A DNA stretch of 64,000 nucleotides, from IMG/VR virus record IMGVR_UViG_3300041402_000314, positions 124,001 through 188,000 of that record; one strand, 5' to 3'. Below the pieces are notes generated by a model. The model was not told the origin of the DNA and did not search any database. It was given only the letters and a program-made list of their open reading frames with translations. Source of the DNA: a virus. Position numbers and translations under genes: made by a program. Within the stretch, counting starts at the first letter, position 1; each line of letters starts with the position of its first letter. Shown here piece after piece: positions 55,024-63,432 of the stretch.

Positions 55024-55665
55024 ATGGCAATAACTTACGCCACATGGAATCCTGCTGATAAAGGACCGAGGATAGGTACTAGCGGGGGTGATCTTACTGC
55101 ATATAAAACTGCAACTGTCCCATGGAACGCAATCAGGGCGACACAAGGGAAGTCTTCAGGAAAATGGTATTTTGAGGTAACATTAGGGGCAGGGGCTTTA
55201 GATGATGTAGTTTTGGGATTTGGGACTATTGATTCATACCTTGGTGATGCTGCTGCCATCCATGGCCTTCCGGGTTTTGATACTTCTCCTGATTATAGTT
55301 GGGGATGGTTTGCTGGAGATGGTAAGCAAAGATATTATAATAGAGTTACCGGAGCATTAATATTTACTGCTGTAGGTAGTGATATTATTCGTTTAAAAGT
55401 TGATTTAGATAGTGGGTATGCTTATATAGCAAAAAATGGAGGAGCGTTTAGCGCAACAACACTTAACAATACGAGCATGGCAGGATTAGATATATACCCT
55501 ATGGCTGGATTATATACCCAGAACCACTATTGTATCGCTAATTTCGGGGCATCATCTTTTACCTATTCTGTCCCTGATGGATATAATTCAGGATGGTATG
55601 AAGGCGAAGAACCTGCTGGAAATAGGCGAAGAAAAGTAATACAAACAAGACAATTAGGAAATTAA
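55024..55665 (+). CDS. SPRY-domain surface protein
   Basis: 213 residues. SPRY/concanavalin-like pattern: SSGKWYFEVTLG near 45-56, VVLGFGTIDSYLGDA, SWGWFAGDGKQRYYN, DIIRLKVDLDSGYAYIAKNG near 119-138, then YPMAGLY and FGASSFTYSVPDGYNSGW at the end. Phage SPRY domains of this type occur on fibres and mediate binding to surface ligands. Role in adsorption is inferred. Confidence 0.75.
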   Translation: MAITYATWNPADKGPRIGTSGGDLTAYKTATVPWNAIRATQGKSSGKWYFEVTLGAGALDDVVLGFGTIDSYLGDAAAIHGLPGFDTSPDYSWGWFAGDGKQRYYNRVTGALIFTAVGSDIIRLKVDLDSGYAYIAKNGGAFSATTLNNTSMAGLDIYPMAGLYTQNHYCIANFGASSFTYSVPDGYNSGWYEGEEPAGNRRRKVIQTRQLGN

Positions 55666-55666
55666 T

Positions 55667-56176
55667 ATGTGGAAATTACAAGCAACCGCAACAATAAATC
55701 TAAAAATTCCATTAATTAATAGTGATGGTACACAAGCTATAGGGGAGACTTCTGGCCTATTCACTAAAATTATAGCTCCAGACGGAAGCGTTATAAGCGG
55801 ATACACAGAAGCAACTTTTAGTGAGCCGAATAGCGATGGTGTATATAATGTGTCTTTTCCTTCTAATGCTCCTACGAAAGCGTTTTTACTTGAAGATCAA
55901 GCCAATCCATATAGTGTAACTCTCGATAGTTCAACCGCAGATGTTGAATCTATGACTATTAATGTATGGATAACCTCTGTATATCCTTGGGAAACATCTT
56001 TAGAATCTACACTAGAAAGTATTAGTGGAGATATCCAAGATATAGAATTTGATACTACTGGTTTAGCCTTAGAATCTACCTTAGAATCTGTCAGTGGTGA
56101 TATAAATAGTATTAAGGGTACAGGTTATGATGAAAATATACACAGTCTTAAAGAAATTAAAAATAGAATAGGATAA
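55667..56176 (+). CDS. virion surface protein with repeat ISGDI motif
   Basis: 169 residues. Beta domain 1-105 with an Ig-like rhythm (NLKIPLINSDGTQAIGETSG, DGVYNVSFPSNAPTKAF), then a helical tail with two copies of [LE]STLES[IV]SGDI (residues ~110-145). The SGDI repeat also occurs in the protein at 57491 (LGVSGDIEDI), suggesting assembly partners or shared trimerisation segments. Confidence 0.55.
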   Translation: MWKLQATATINLKIPLINSDGTQAIGETSGLFTKIIAPDGSVISGYTEATFSEPNSDGVYNVSFPSNAPTKAFLLEDQANPYSVTLDSSTADVESMTINVWITSVYPWETSLESTLESISGDIQDIEFDTTGLALESTLESVSGDINSIKGTGYDENIHSLKEIKNRIG

Positions 56177-56179
56177 TAC

Positions 56180-56737
56180 ATGGCTGGAATAAATATAGTA
56201 GATAGTGTAAAAATATTAGGCAATGATGATGCTTCTGAAGCTATCGTAGACCAATACAATAAAGCTTTAGCTGTTATTACTACCGAACATGAAAAAATCC
56301 ATGAAGGAAAGGGATATACAGTTAGTTTAGATTTTATAGTTCCTGAAAACGGATTTGTTGATATTTTAATGGTTAATCCTGCTCTAAATTGGCCTCACTT
56401 AAGATATTATGCTAGTGAAACAACTGGTGCGCCATGTCAAATATGTTTTTTTAGAGAGCCAACTGTAAATGATAATGGTTCATTGGCATCTAGTAGAAAT
56501 AATAATTTTAATTCCGACAATATATCCAATATGCAAGTGTATTCCGCTCCTGATATTGCTGATGTTGGCGATGAACAAGATTGTGATTATATTGTAGGCG
56601 GAAAGTTTGAAGGTGGGTCAGTATCACCAGCAATAAATGAATGGGTATTAGTTCCTTCAGAAAAATATTTGCTACGATTTGAAAATAAATCAGGAATACC
56701 AGTAGACTTAAATATACACCTATTTTATTATGAATAA
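56180..56737 (+). CDS. virion surface protein, paralogue of 8807-9376
   Basis: 185 residues: HEKIHEGKGY near 36-45, ENGFVDILMVNP, RNNNFNSDN, YIVGGKFEGG, NEWVLVPSEKYLLRFENKSG in the same order as in the 8807 protein. Two widely separated copies in one phage suggest use at two positions on the virion. Confidence 0.6.
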   Translation: MAGINIVDSVKILGNDDASEAIVDQYNKALAVITTEHEKIHEGKGYTVSLDFIVPENGFVDILMVNPALNWPHLRYYASETTGAPCQICFFREPTVNDNGSLASSRNNNFNSDNISNMQVYSAPDIADVGDEQDCDYIVGGKFEGGSVSPAINEWVLVPSEKYLLRFENKSGIPVDLNIHLFYYE

Positions 56738-56749
56738 AAGGAGAATTAA

Positions 56750-57478
56750 ATGAGAGGTTGGTCAAATATACAAGCTATAGGAGAAAGAGATAGTATAGCT
56801 GTAGTTTCTCAAGGTAGTGATTTATGGCATCATCCCACTATAACTTCTATAACTACTCCGCCTAGTGGTGGAGAGCAGATGGAAATATACAGCACTGATG
56901 ATGAAGATAATATTATAGGTACTGGTATCAGACAAATTTATCTTCATTATTTAGATTCTGCTGGTGATGCTGCTTATGAAATATTAGATATGGATGGGAC
57001 TACGCCTGTTGCTACCAGTGCTGATGATATACGATTTATACAAGACATACATTCTATATCTAATGGCGATAATGGAGTAGCAGTAGGGAATATATTTATA
57101 AGAAGCATAGCCAATCCAACAACAAACATATATGACTTTATAGAATTGGGTGGAAATATGTCATTAACTATTCAAAAAATGGTTCCTGCTAATAAGACTT
57201 TATATATAACTCATTGGCATGGTTCGGCATCTGGAAAAAATTCTGTAGCTATGAGGCTTAGAAGTACCGATCATCATGGCGAATTATTTGAAAATACATT
57301 TATATTTAAAGATACTGTCGCTCTTGAAAACTCGTCTTTTAGTAGAACTTGGAGCAAAGAAGAATGGGTTCCTATTCCAGAATTCTCTATTGTAAAGATT
57401 TCTGTTTGGACTTCTGGAGCTGGAGCAAATGTAGCTGGCGGTTGGAATGGTGTCTTAATAGATAAAACAAGCACATAA
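56750..57478 (+). CDS. virion surface protein
   Basis: 242 residues, beta-rich, with ITTPPSGGEQMEIYSTDDED near 36-55 and 'TLYITHWHGSASGKNSVAM' near 171-189; related in style to the neighbour at 56180 but not clearly homologous. AGGAG before ATG. Possibly a decoration or fibre protein. Confidence 0.5.
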   Translation: MRGWSNIQAIGERDSIAVVSQGSDLWHHPTITSITTPPSGGEQMEIYSTDDEDNIIGTGIRQIYLHYLDSAGDAAYEILDMDGTTPVATSADDIRFIQDIHSISNGDNGVAVGNIFIRSIANPTTNIYDFIELGGNMSLTIQKMVPANKTLYITHWHGSASGKNSVAMRLRSTDHHGELFENTFIFKDTVALENSSFSRTWSKEEWVPIPEFSIVKISVWTSGAGANVAGGWNGVLIDKTST

Positions 57479-57490
57479 AGGATATTATAA

Positions 57491-58423
57491 ATGCAATCAT
57501 ATTTTAAACATGGCATGGGTGATGCCTTAACACTATATTTCGAAATCTTCAGAAATAATGTTGGTCAAACTGGCGAGACACCTACTGTAGCCATCCAGAA
57601 AAAATCTAATGATGAATGGCTAAATGATACTCTCGATGGATGGCAAGCAGAATATAATGATATTGCTTTATCTGAAGCCTCTTCTGCTGATCTACCCGGT
57701 ATATACAATATTAATATTTCCCATATAGATGCTACTGCCGAAACATACAATTGCTATTTCAAAAATACTGGCGATAATGCTGGAAGTGATTTTGAAGCTC
57801 ATGTATTCACTGGAGCAGTTTATGTTCCTTCAAGTTCTGCATATGCGTCTGAAACTGTTCTAGGCCACTTGGATGATATCAAACACAAAGATGGTAATAA
57901 GACCTTTGACAATACTACAGATTCCTTAGAGGCTATTGTTGATAATGGTGTGAGTTCTGCCGACTTAGACTTGATCGCTAAAGAGGCTACTCTACTTGGC
58001 GTATCTGGAGACATAGAAGATATTAATTCTGGATTATTTGATGTAGGCGGAGACATAGCCAAAGTTATCGTTCAACCAGTACAAGGTAATTTCGATTATA
58101 CTAGCATCAAGAATCAGAGAGTTGAGATCAAACGTGGTTCTAGTGCCGATATACCTTATTCTCTAAGTCAAAATATCAGTGGTTATGACGTATATTTCGG
58201 AGTTAAGAAGGACTTTAGAAGCGATACCTTTGATATCCTAGAGAAAGACATTACGGCATATGTATCAGACTTCGAGACTGGTACAGGAACTATAAACTTA
58301 ACTGTTGCCGAAACTGACCTAGAAGATGGTGACTACATAGGTGAAATGAGACTAGAGCAAGGCGATGAAGTAGTTAAGCCTGTCGAATTCAGACTACGAA
58401 TACTACCGACTATTTTCACATAA
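57491..58423 (+). CDS. virion surface protein, BppU-like C-terminal domain
   Basis: 310 residues. N-terminal beta domain (1-120) with a GIYNINISHIDATAE-type strand pattern, a helical middle (EATLLGVSGDIEDINSG), and a C-terminal domain (~205-310) RVEIKRGSSADIPYSL, ISGYDVYFGVKKDF, TGTINLTVAETDLEDGDYIG, MRLEQGDEVV, resembling the BppU-like domains that receive baseplate upper proteins. Last gene before the glycosylation cluster. Confidence 0.55.
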   Translation: MQSYFKHGMGDALTLYFEIFRNNVGQTGETPTVAIQKKSNDEWLNDTLDGWQAEYNDIALSEASSADLPGIYNINISHIDATAETYNCYFKNTGDNAGSDFEAHVFTGAVYVPSSSAYASETVLGHLDDIKHKDGNKTFDNTTDSLEAIVDNGVSSADLDLIAKEATLLGVSGDIEDINSGLFDVGGDIAKVIVQPVQGNFDYTSIKNQRVEIKRGSSADIPYSLSQNISGYDVYFGVKKDFRSDTFDILEKDITAYVSDFETGTGTINLTVAETDLEDGDYIGEMRLEQGDEVVKPVEFRLRILPTIFT

Positions 58424-58428
58424 CTACC

Positions 58429-58471
58429 GACTCCTTTGTGATATAAATAATTAAAATATCACAAAGGAGTC
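58429..58471 (+). promoter_or_regulatory. 16-bp inverted repeat enclosing a late promoter and an RBS
   Basis: Arms GACTCCTTTGTGATAT (58429-58444) and ATATCACAAAGGAGTC (58456-58471) are perfectly complementary, loop of 11 bases. The right arm holds the SD (AAAGGAG) of the ATG at 58474. The TATAAATA box begins in the left arm and runs into the loop, so the late start (~58455) falls at the right arm. Read-through RNA would fold and hide the SD; late RNA lacks the left arm and stays open. T4 uses this arrangement for several late genes. Confidence 0.8.
58442..58449 (+). promoter_or_regulatory. T4-type late promoter inside a hairpin
   Basis: TATAAATA followed by ATTAAAATATC, 25 bases before the first glycosyltransferase ATG. 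Its overlap with the inverted repeat 58429-58471 is what couples transcription start to translation control. Confidence 0.85.
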
Positions 58472-58473
58472 TT

Positions 58474-59229
58474 ATGTCTGATCAAAGAGTTTCCATTATT
58501 ATCCCGAATAAAAATAGTTATGAAATGTTAAAGGATTGCATTGATTCTATTTTCCTTACCACCTCTTATCCCAACTACGAGATAGTCATTGTAGAAAATG
58601 GGTCAACAGAGGAAGATATATTTGAGTATTATGAAATCTTGAAAAAGAATCATAGTAATCTCAGAGTATTCACCTATAAAGAACCTTTCAATTTTTCCGC
58701 TATAAACAATTTTGCTGTCCGACAAACAAACAGTGAATTCCTGTTATTTCTCAATAATGATACCAAAATAATCAATGAAGATTGGCTAATCGCTATGGTT
58801 CGCATTCTTAAGAATAAAAAGAATGGCGTAGCTGGTGCTACTCTCCTTTACGATGATGATACTGTCCAACATGCAGGAATAGCAACAGACCCTAAATGGA
58901 TAGCATACCACATCAACCATAAAATTACAAGAGAAAACATTCCGACTAAATCAATGACGGTTGATGCTGTTACTGGCGCATGTTTATTAACTACAACCGA
59001 TATATTCAATAAGGTGGGTGGCTTCGATGAGAACCTTCCTATTGCATATAATGATGTCGATTTCTGTCTAAAGGTAAGAGATAGAGGCTACAAGATTAAA
59101 TGGACTCCGAATTCTCTACTATATCATTACGAATCTAAGACAAGAGGATTGGATGACGGAACAGAGAAGAGAGCTAGACTTAAACGTGAATCTGAATACA
59201 TGAGGTCAAAATGGAAGACAAAACTTTAG
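58474..59229 (+). CDS. glycosyltransferase family 2
   Basis: 251 residues. GT-A fold start VSIIIPNKNSYEMLKDCIDS, VENGSTEED near 37-45, the metal-binding LNNDTK near 89-94 (NDT in place of DxD), VDAVTGACLLTT and GGFDENLPIAYNDVDFCLKV near 184-203, typical of rhamnosyl-type GT2 enzymes. Acts on sugar nucleotides, target unknown: virion proteins, phage DNA or host surface. Starts a cluster of six sugar-related genes. Confidence 0.85.
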   Translation: MSDQRVSIIIPNKNSYEMLKDCIDSIFLTTSYPNYEIVIVENGSTEEDIFEYYEILKKNHSNLRVFTYKEPFNFSAINNFAVRQTNSEFLLFLNNDTKIINEDWLIAMVRILKNKKNGVAGATLLYDDDTVQHAGIATDPKWIAYHINHKITRENIPTKSMTVDAVTGACLLTTTDIFNKVGGFDENLPIAYNDVDFCLKVRDRGYKIKWTPNSLLYHYESKTRGLDDGTEKRARLKRESEYMRSKWKTKL

Positions 59230-59996
59230 TCAATTTAGTAATAGTCACATTTAATCGTTGGGAATATACCGAACAGTGTATACCGAGTATAAGAGAAACC
59301 GCTTCTGATAATATTCCATACATAATAACCGTTGTCGATAATGGCTCGACTGATGGGACTCCAGACAAATTAAAGGAAATGTATAATGCTGGTCTCATAG
59401 ATCATCTTATATTACTCAAAGAGAATATCGGTATCTCTAAGGCTCAAAATCTAGGGTGGAAATGTCATGAAGAAGTTCCTTTCTATGCTAAGATAGATAA
59501 TGATATTATATTCAATAAAAATGGCTGGTTAAATGGCATTATAAATACTTTTGAGAAGACCACCAATATCGGTGCTTTAGGTTATCAATGCTCTGATGAC
59601 GGTGCTGAATACCCTGCTGTTATAGATAACGGAGTCGAGTATAGAGTTAAGAATGGCAATATTGGCGGAGCCTGTTTCTTCGTACCGAAACATATCAATG
59701 AGGAACTAGGATATTGGTGTGAGGAATATGGCAAGTATGGTGAAGAGGATGCCGACTATGGGATGCGTATTACCGTCTCAGGCCACTTAAATTGTTATAT
59801 GATGGATAGGTCTACCATTACCCATTTACCAGACGAGAAAGGCGATTATAGGTCTTTCAAGGATAATGAGAGAGAAGAGAACTTGAAGGGAAATTTCTGG
59901 AATCTGATCAAGGAATATAGAGCTGGAAAAAGACCTTTGAAAATAGAGACAAATATTTTAGATGAAGCTGATATCGAAGGAGAATATATAAGATGA
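59211..59996 (+). CDS. glycosyltransferase family 2
   Basis: 261 residues: LVIVTFNRWEYTEQCIPSIR, VDNGSTDGTPDK near 42-53, NIGISKAQNLGW, AKIDNDIIF near 92-100 (D-x-D), IGGACFFVPK and YGEEDADYGMRITVSGHLNC. Overlaps the previous gene by 19 bases. Substrates not readable from sequence. Confidence 0.85.
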   Translation: MEDKTLVNLVIVTFNRWEYTEQCIPSIRETASDNIPYIITVVDNGSTDGTPDKLKEMYNAGLIDHLILLKENIGISKAQNLGWKCHEEVPFYAKIDNDIIFNKNGWLNGIINTFEKTTNIGALGYQCSDDGAEYPAVIDNGVEYRVKNGNIGGACFFVPKHINEELGYWCEEYGKYGEEDADYGMRITVSGHLNCYMMDRSTITHLPDEKGDYRSFKDNEREENLKGNFWNLIKEYRAGKRPLKIETNILDEADIEGEYIR

Positions 59997-60430
59997 AAAT
60001 ACCTGAATTGATAGACGAATATTTTGAAATTCTTGATAGATTGATTGAAATTAATAAATTAAGAAGAGAGGAAATCCATGTTAACATAAAAAATATGATA
60101 GGTTCCCAATATTACATTGATGAATACTGTACAATTAAATGTGATATTGGGAGACAAACTGGAAAGTCTGAATATGTTAGGAGAAGAGGTAATAAAAATA
60201 CATTAGTAATTGTAACTAAGTCCGCATATAAGGCACATTATAAAGATTTTGAGGGAACGGTAATGTCACCAATAGAGATTATGAACGGTAAGATACGTGG
60301 AATTGAAAGATTCGAAACCATATTTATAGAGGAACCTTCTTTTACTCTTAAGAATGTTTCTAAAGATCAATTATATAATGAGTTGGTGGATAATACGAAA
60401 GAACAAACCTTTATTATATTAGGAATGTAA
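59993..60430 (+). CDS. small P-loop protein (truncated ATPase-like)
   Basis: 145 residues. IGRQTGKSEYV near 51-61 is a Walker A-like motif of the R-Q-x-GK-[ST] kind seen in terminase and helicase ATPases; NTLVIVTKSAYKAHY follows as the next strand, and IFIEEPSF near 109-116 is Walker B-like. The frame is too short for a whole motor, so it is either a minimal NTPase or a derived binding protein. Start overlaps the previous stop. Confidence 0.55.
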   Translation: MKIPELIDEYFEILDRLIEINKLRREEIHVNIKNMIGSQYYIDEYCTIKCDIGRQTGKSEYVRRRGNKNTLVIVTKSAYKAHYKDFEGTVMSPIEIMNGKIRGIERFETIFIEEPSFTLKNVSKDQLYNELVDNTKEQTFIILGM

Positions 60431-60431
60431 G

Positions 60432-60809
60432 ATGAAGAAAGAATATGCTCATGAAATTGATATGACTCACCTAGTACCACCATATAAGGCAAAAGAAAGC
60501 GATCTTATTTTTAATAATAGACCTACTCAGGAAGATGTTATTAAAGCTGAAAGGGATGATAAACTTATTATTATATTATTAGAAGTTCCTGAATTGACTT
60601 GTGATGAGCTGATTGCGTTTACAAAGGGATATCTAAATTGTTTAGGAATTGAAGAATCTAGCCTTAACATACAAACATATGTGGTATCTGAAATAATAGA
60701 TTATGATGGTTGGAAAGAGAGTTTTCTTAAAAATTATTTACTGATTAACGAAATGCATGAGCCTTGGTTTGCTCCTGCTGGATTTAATAGAGGTATGATA
60801 AAAAAATGA
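60432..60809 (+). CDS. hypothetical protein ending in a tail-sheath motif
   Basis: 125 residues. The first 110 are unrecognised (LIIILLEVPELTCDELIAF...). The last 16 (EPWFAPAGFNRGMIKK) copy the WFAPAGLNRG hallmark of the sheath protein, and 32 nucleotides (60765-60796) match the sheath gene (36798-36829) except at two bases. A short sheath sequence has been pasted on, or the match preserves a recombination or nuclease site. Not a sheath protein. Confidence 0.55.
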   Translation: MKKEYAHEIDMTHLVPPYKAKESDLIFNNRPTQEDVIKAERDDKLIIILLEVPELTCDELIAFTKGYLNCLGIEESSLNIQTYVVSEIIDYDGWKESFLKNYLLINEMHEPWFAPAGFNRGMIKK

Positions 60810-60845
60810 AAATTGGACTTGTAGATTAAGGCGACAAACTAACGA

Positions 60846-60853
60846 TATAAATA
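60846..60853 (+). promoter_or_regulatory. T4-type late promoter
   Basis: TATAAATA followed by CTTAAAATAAT, 33 bases before the methyltransferase-like ATG. Confidence 0.8.
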
Positions 60854-60885
60854 CTTAAAATAATAGCTTATAGGAGAAAGAAAAA

Positions 60886-61443
60886 ATGGAATACGAATTA
60901 GGTGAACCAGCTAAAATTATATTGAAGGAACTGACTGATAGAGGACATTTAGATAAAGATAATTTACCTAAAATATGGATAGAAACAGGTACGTATAAAG
61001 GTCATAGTACAAAAAGTTTCGCAGAAGTATTTGACCATGTTTATACTATTGAAATCAAACCAGAATTAACCGAAGAGGCTAAAGAATATTGTAAAGACTT
61101 TGATAACATTACATATTTGAATGGTCCTTCTCCCACAGTATTGAATGAGCTATTACCTACCTTAAAAGAAACTTATGCTATATTCTTAGATGCTCATCAT
61201 AGTGGTGGTGATACTGGTCTTGATGAGAAATACGGAGCGCATGGAACGCCTCTTGAAGAGGAACTAGCCATTATAGGGAAATACAGTAAAGACGGTCTTA
61301 TCGTAATCGATGATTGTGTAGACCTTGGCTCTTATAATTACCCAACTCCTCAAAAATTAGAAACTGTTATGAAGGGTATTAATGGTAACTATAAGGTGGA
61401 GTTCATGGAAATACTTAGACGTATAGGCGTATGCTACACGTAA
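60886..61443 (+). CDS. class I SAM methyltransferase-like protein
   Basis: 185 residues. IETGTYKGHSTKSF near 31-44 (motif I, G-x-G variant GTYKG), VYTIEIKPEL near 51-60 with the acidic residue after strand 2, NITYLNGPSPTVLNEL, and IFLDAHHSGG near 99-108. The 'LDAHxSGG' family resembles small O-methyltransferases found in phage and sugar clusters. It may methylate a glycan made by the neighbours. Confidence 0.65.
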   Translation: MEYELGEPAKIILKELTDRGHLDKDNLPKIWIETGTYKGHSTKSFAEVFDHVYTIEIKPELTEEAKEYCKDFDNITYLNGPSPTVLNELLPTLKETYAIFLDAHHSGGDTGLDEKYGAHGTPLEEELAIIGKYSKDGLIVIDDCVDLGSYNYPTPQKLETVMKGINGNYKVEFMEILRRIGVCYT

Positions 61444-61467
61444 GATAAAATCTTAGGAGAATTGAAA

Positions 61468-62196
61468 ATGAAATTAGCTTTATTGTGTCCGACAAGAGAA
61501 AGAGTAGGGAGTGTTAGAAGATTAGTCGATTCTATTTTAGCGACAACTACCGATACCAACAACATAATTCTTTATCTAGGAATAGATGATGACGACCCTA
61601 CTAAAGGGGAAGTGGAAGAAATGGTTTCAGAATATTCTTTTGTTAAAGTAATCACTGTTCCTAGTGACGGCACAGGAGAATTCATAGGGTTGGGAAAAAT
61701 ATGGAATCATATGGTAACAGAAGTACCCGATGAAATATTTGCTATGATAGGCGATGATATGGTTTTCGAAACCAAAAATTGGGATGTCGAGATACTAGGG
61801 GAATTTGAAAGAAGTGCAGATAAGATAATTCTCGTCCATTGTAATGACGGTATGAGAGGTATCAATGAGCCTTTGGCTGTCAATTCGTTTATATCCAGAA
61901 TATATTATGAAACATTTGGACAATATGTGAGAGAAGAATGGAAACATGAGTATCATGATACATGGTTACATGATGTTTTCACTAGGTTAGGAAGAAGAAT
62001 CTATAGACATGATATAGTTTTATTCCATCACCATCCATGCAATCCAAATTCAGAGGCAGTTGGTGATAAAACCACCGAAAGATTGGATTCTTCAAGAACT
62101 CATAATAATGATGCGAACCCACATAAATCGTTCGAAGACTTAATTCCATTAAGAGTAGCAGAAGTGGCTAAATTACAGGAGATTATCAATGGTTAA
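61468..62196 (+). CDS. glycosyltransferase (GT-A, GT2-like)
   Basis: 242 residues from ATG 61468 (AGGAG upstream; the TTG two codons earlier is not used). ALLCPTRERVGSVRRLVDSI near 4-23, LYLGIDDDDP, AMIGDDMVFET near 91-101 as the metal-binding turn, and a His-rich end (YRHDIVLFHHHPCNPNSEAV). Late-stage GT of the cluster; donor unknown. Confidence 0.7.
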   Translation: MKLALLCPTRERVGSVRRLVDSILATTTDTNNIILYLGIDDDDPTKGEVEEMVSEYSFVKVITVPSDGTGEFIGLGKIWNHMVTEVPDEIFAMIGDDMVFETKNWDVEILGEFERSADKIILVHCNDGMRGINEPLAVNSFISRIYYETFGQYVREEWKHEYHDTWLHDVFTRLGRRIYRHDIVLFHHHPCNPNSEAVGDKTTERLDSSRTHNNDANPHKSFEDLIPLRVAEVAKLQEIING

Positions 62197-62755
62197 ATTA
62201 TCCTTATTAATATGTACATTGGAAAATCGAAAAGACTTTCTAGCTAAATTAATGGCTTGTATTGATAAGCAAAAGACAGATGAAGTGGAGGTGCTATTTT
62301 CTCTTGATAATGGGGATAAGACAACAGGGCAGAAAAGAAACGAATTGTTAGAGCAAGCTCAAGGCGAATATACGGCTTTCTTGGACGATGATGATATGAT
62401 ATCAGATGACTATGTTTCGTTAGTCTTGGATGCTATCAATAAAAGCAATCCTGATGTAATAGGTATGCATCTCTTAATGACCGTAGATGGTGAGAACGAA
62501 GAACGTACATATCATGCCCTGAAGTATGATCATTGGTGGGATGAACCAGACCCAGAAAGACCGGGTAGAACCAGATATTTTAGAAATCCAAATCATCTCA
62601 ATCCAGTAAAAAAAGAATTAGCTTTAAAAACAAAATTCATAGATACTGATTGGGGCGAAGACCTTGAATATAGTAAAGGATTGCTCCAGTATCTCAAAAC
62701 CGAAGAATATATCGAATCTCCGATATACTACTATCTCTGTAGGAGCAATAAATGA
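62189..62755 (+). CDS. glycosyltransferase family 2, short
   Basis: 188 residues: LSLLICTLENRKDFLAKLMA, FSLDNGDKTTGQKRNELLEQ, and TAFLDDDDMISDDYV near 68-82, the metal-binding DDDD. Overlaps the previous gene by eight bases. Compact relative to typical GT2 enzymes. Confidence 0.75.
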   Translation: MVKLSLLICTLENRKDFLAKLMACIDKQKTDEVEVLFSLDNGDKTTGQKRNELLEQAQGEYTAFLDDDDMISDDYVSLVLDAINKSNPDVIGMHLLMTVDGENEERTYHALKYDHWWDEPDPERPGRTRYFRNPNHLNPVKKELALKTKFIDTDWGEDLEYSKGLLQYLKTEEYIESPIYYYLCRSNK

Positions 62756-63432
62756 ACATAAGAATTGACCAGTCCGCAGGTTTTGGCGATATCTTTTTCT
62801 GTCAAAAAATAGGAAGGAGATTGATCGAGCTTGGACATACGGTATATTGGCCTATTTTTCATGGATATAGTTATGTATCCCAATATATACCTGAATTCCG
62901 TTGGTGTGAACCACCAGCGAACGAAGGTTTTGAAAATTTAAACCTCGGACAGGCAAGCATTTTAATCGGATGGGATGACCCTAGTGATATCGATGATAAG
63001 GTCATGGAATCCAAATACGATTACGCTAATACTCTTTATGATATTGGCGACTATTCGGATTGGCCTGATTATCTCAAAATAAACAGATATCACGACAAAG
63101 AGAAATTATTATCTGATAAGGTTCTTAAAAATGTTCCCGATGAATTTTGTGTCATAAATAGACATTTCGCAACTGAATGTTTATTTCTTGAAGAAGAGAT
63201 AAAATCAGATTTGCCTATAGTAGAGATAAACAAACTACCCGGATTTACCTTATTTGATTGGTGTGGAGTCTTGGAGAAGGCGACTGAGATTAGGATTCCC
63301 GATTCCAGCTTTCCATATCTCGTAGAAATGTTAGATACTACCGATGACCTTTACATGTATAATCGTACAGGGGAACCCTATATAAGAACTAAAAAGATTT
63401 GGAAGAAAAAATGGAGGTTTATGGATTCATGA
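62752..63432 (+). CDS. GT-B-like glycosyltransferase / glycan protein
   Basis: 226 residues. SAGFGDIFFCQKIGRRLIEL near 8-27 followed by GHTVYWPIF, resembling the N-terminal domain of heptosyltransferase-like (GT9) enzymes, and a later donor-site-like region (TLFDWCGVLEKATEIRIPDS, SFPYLVEML). I recall similar proteins in other large phages. Enzymatic role likely but unproven. ATGA overlap with both neighbours. Confidence 0.6.
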   Translation: MNIRIDQSAGFGDIFFCQKIGRRLIELGHTVYWPIFHGYSYVSQYIPEFRWCEPPANEGFENLNLGQASILIGWDDPSDIDDKVMESKYDYANTLYDIGDYSDWPDYLKINRYHDKEKLLSDKVLKNVPDEFCVINRHFATECLFLEEEIKSDLPIVEINKLPGFTLFDWCGVLEKATEIRIPDSSFPYLVEMLDTTDDLYMYNRTGEPYIRTKKIWKKKWRFMDS

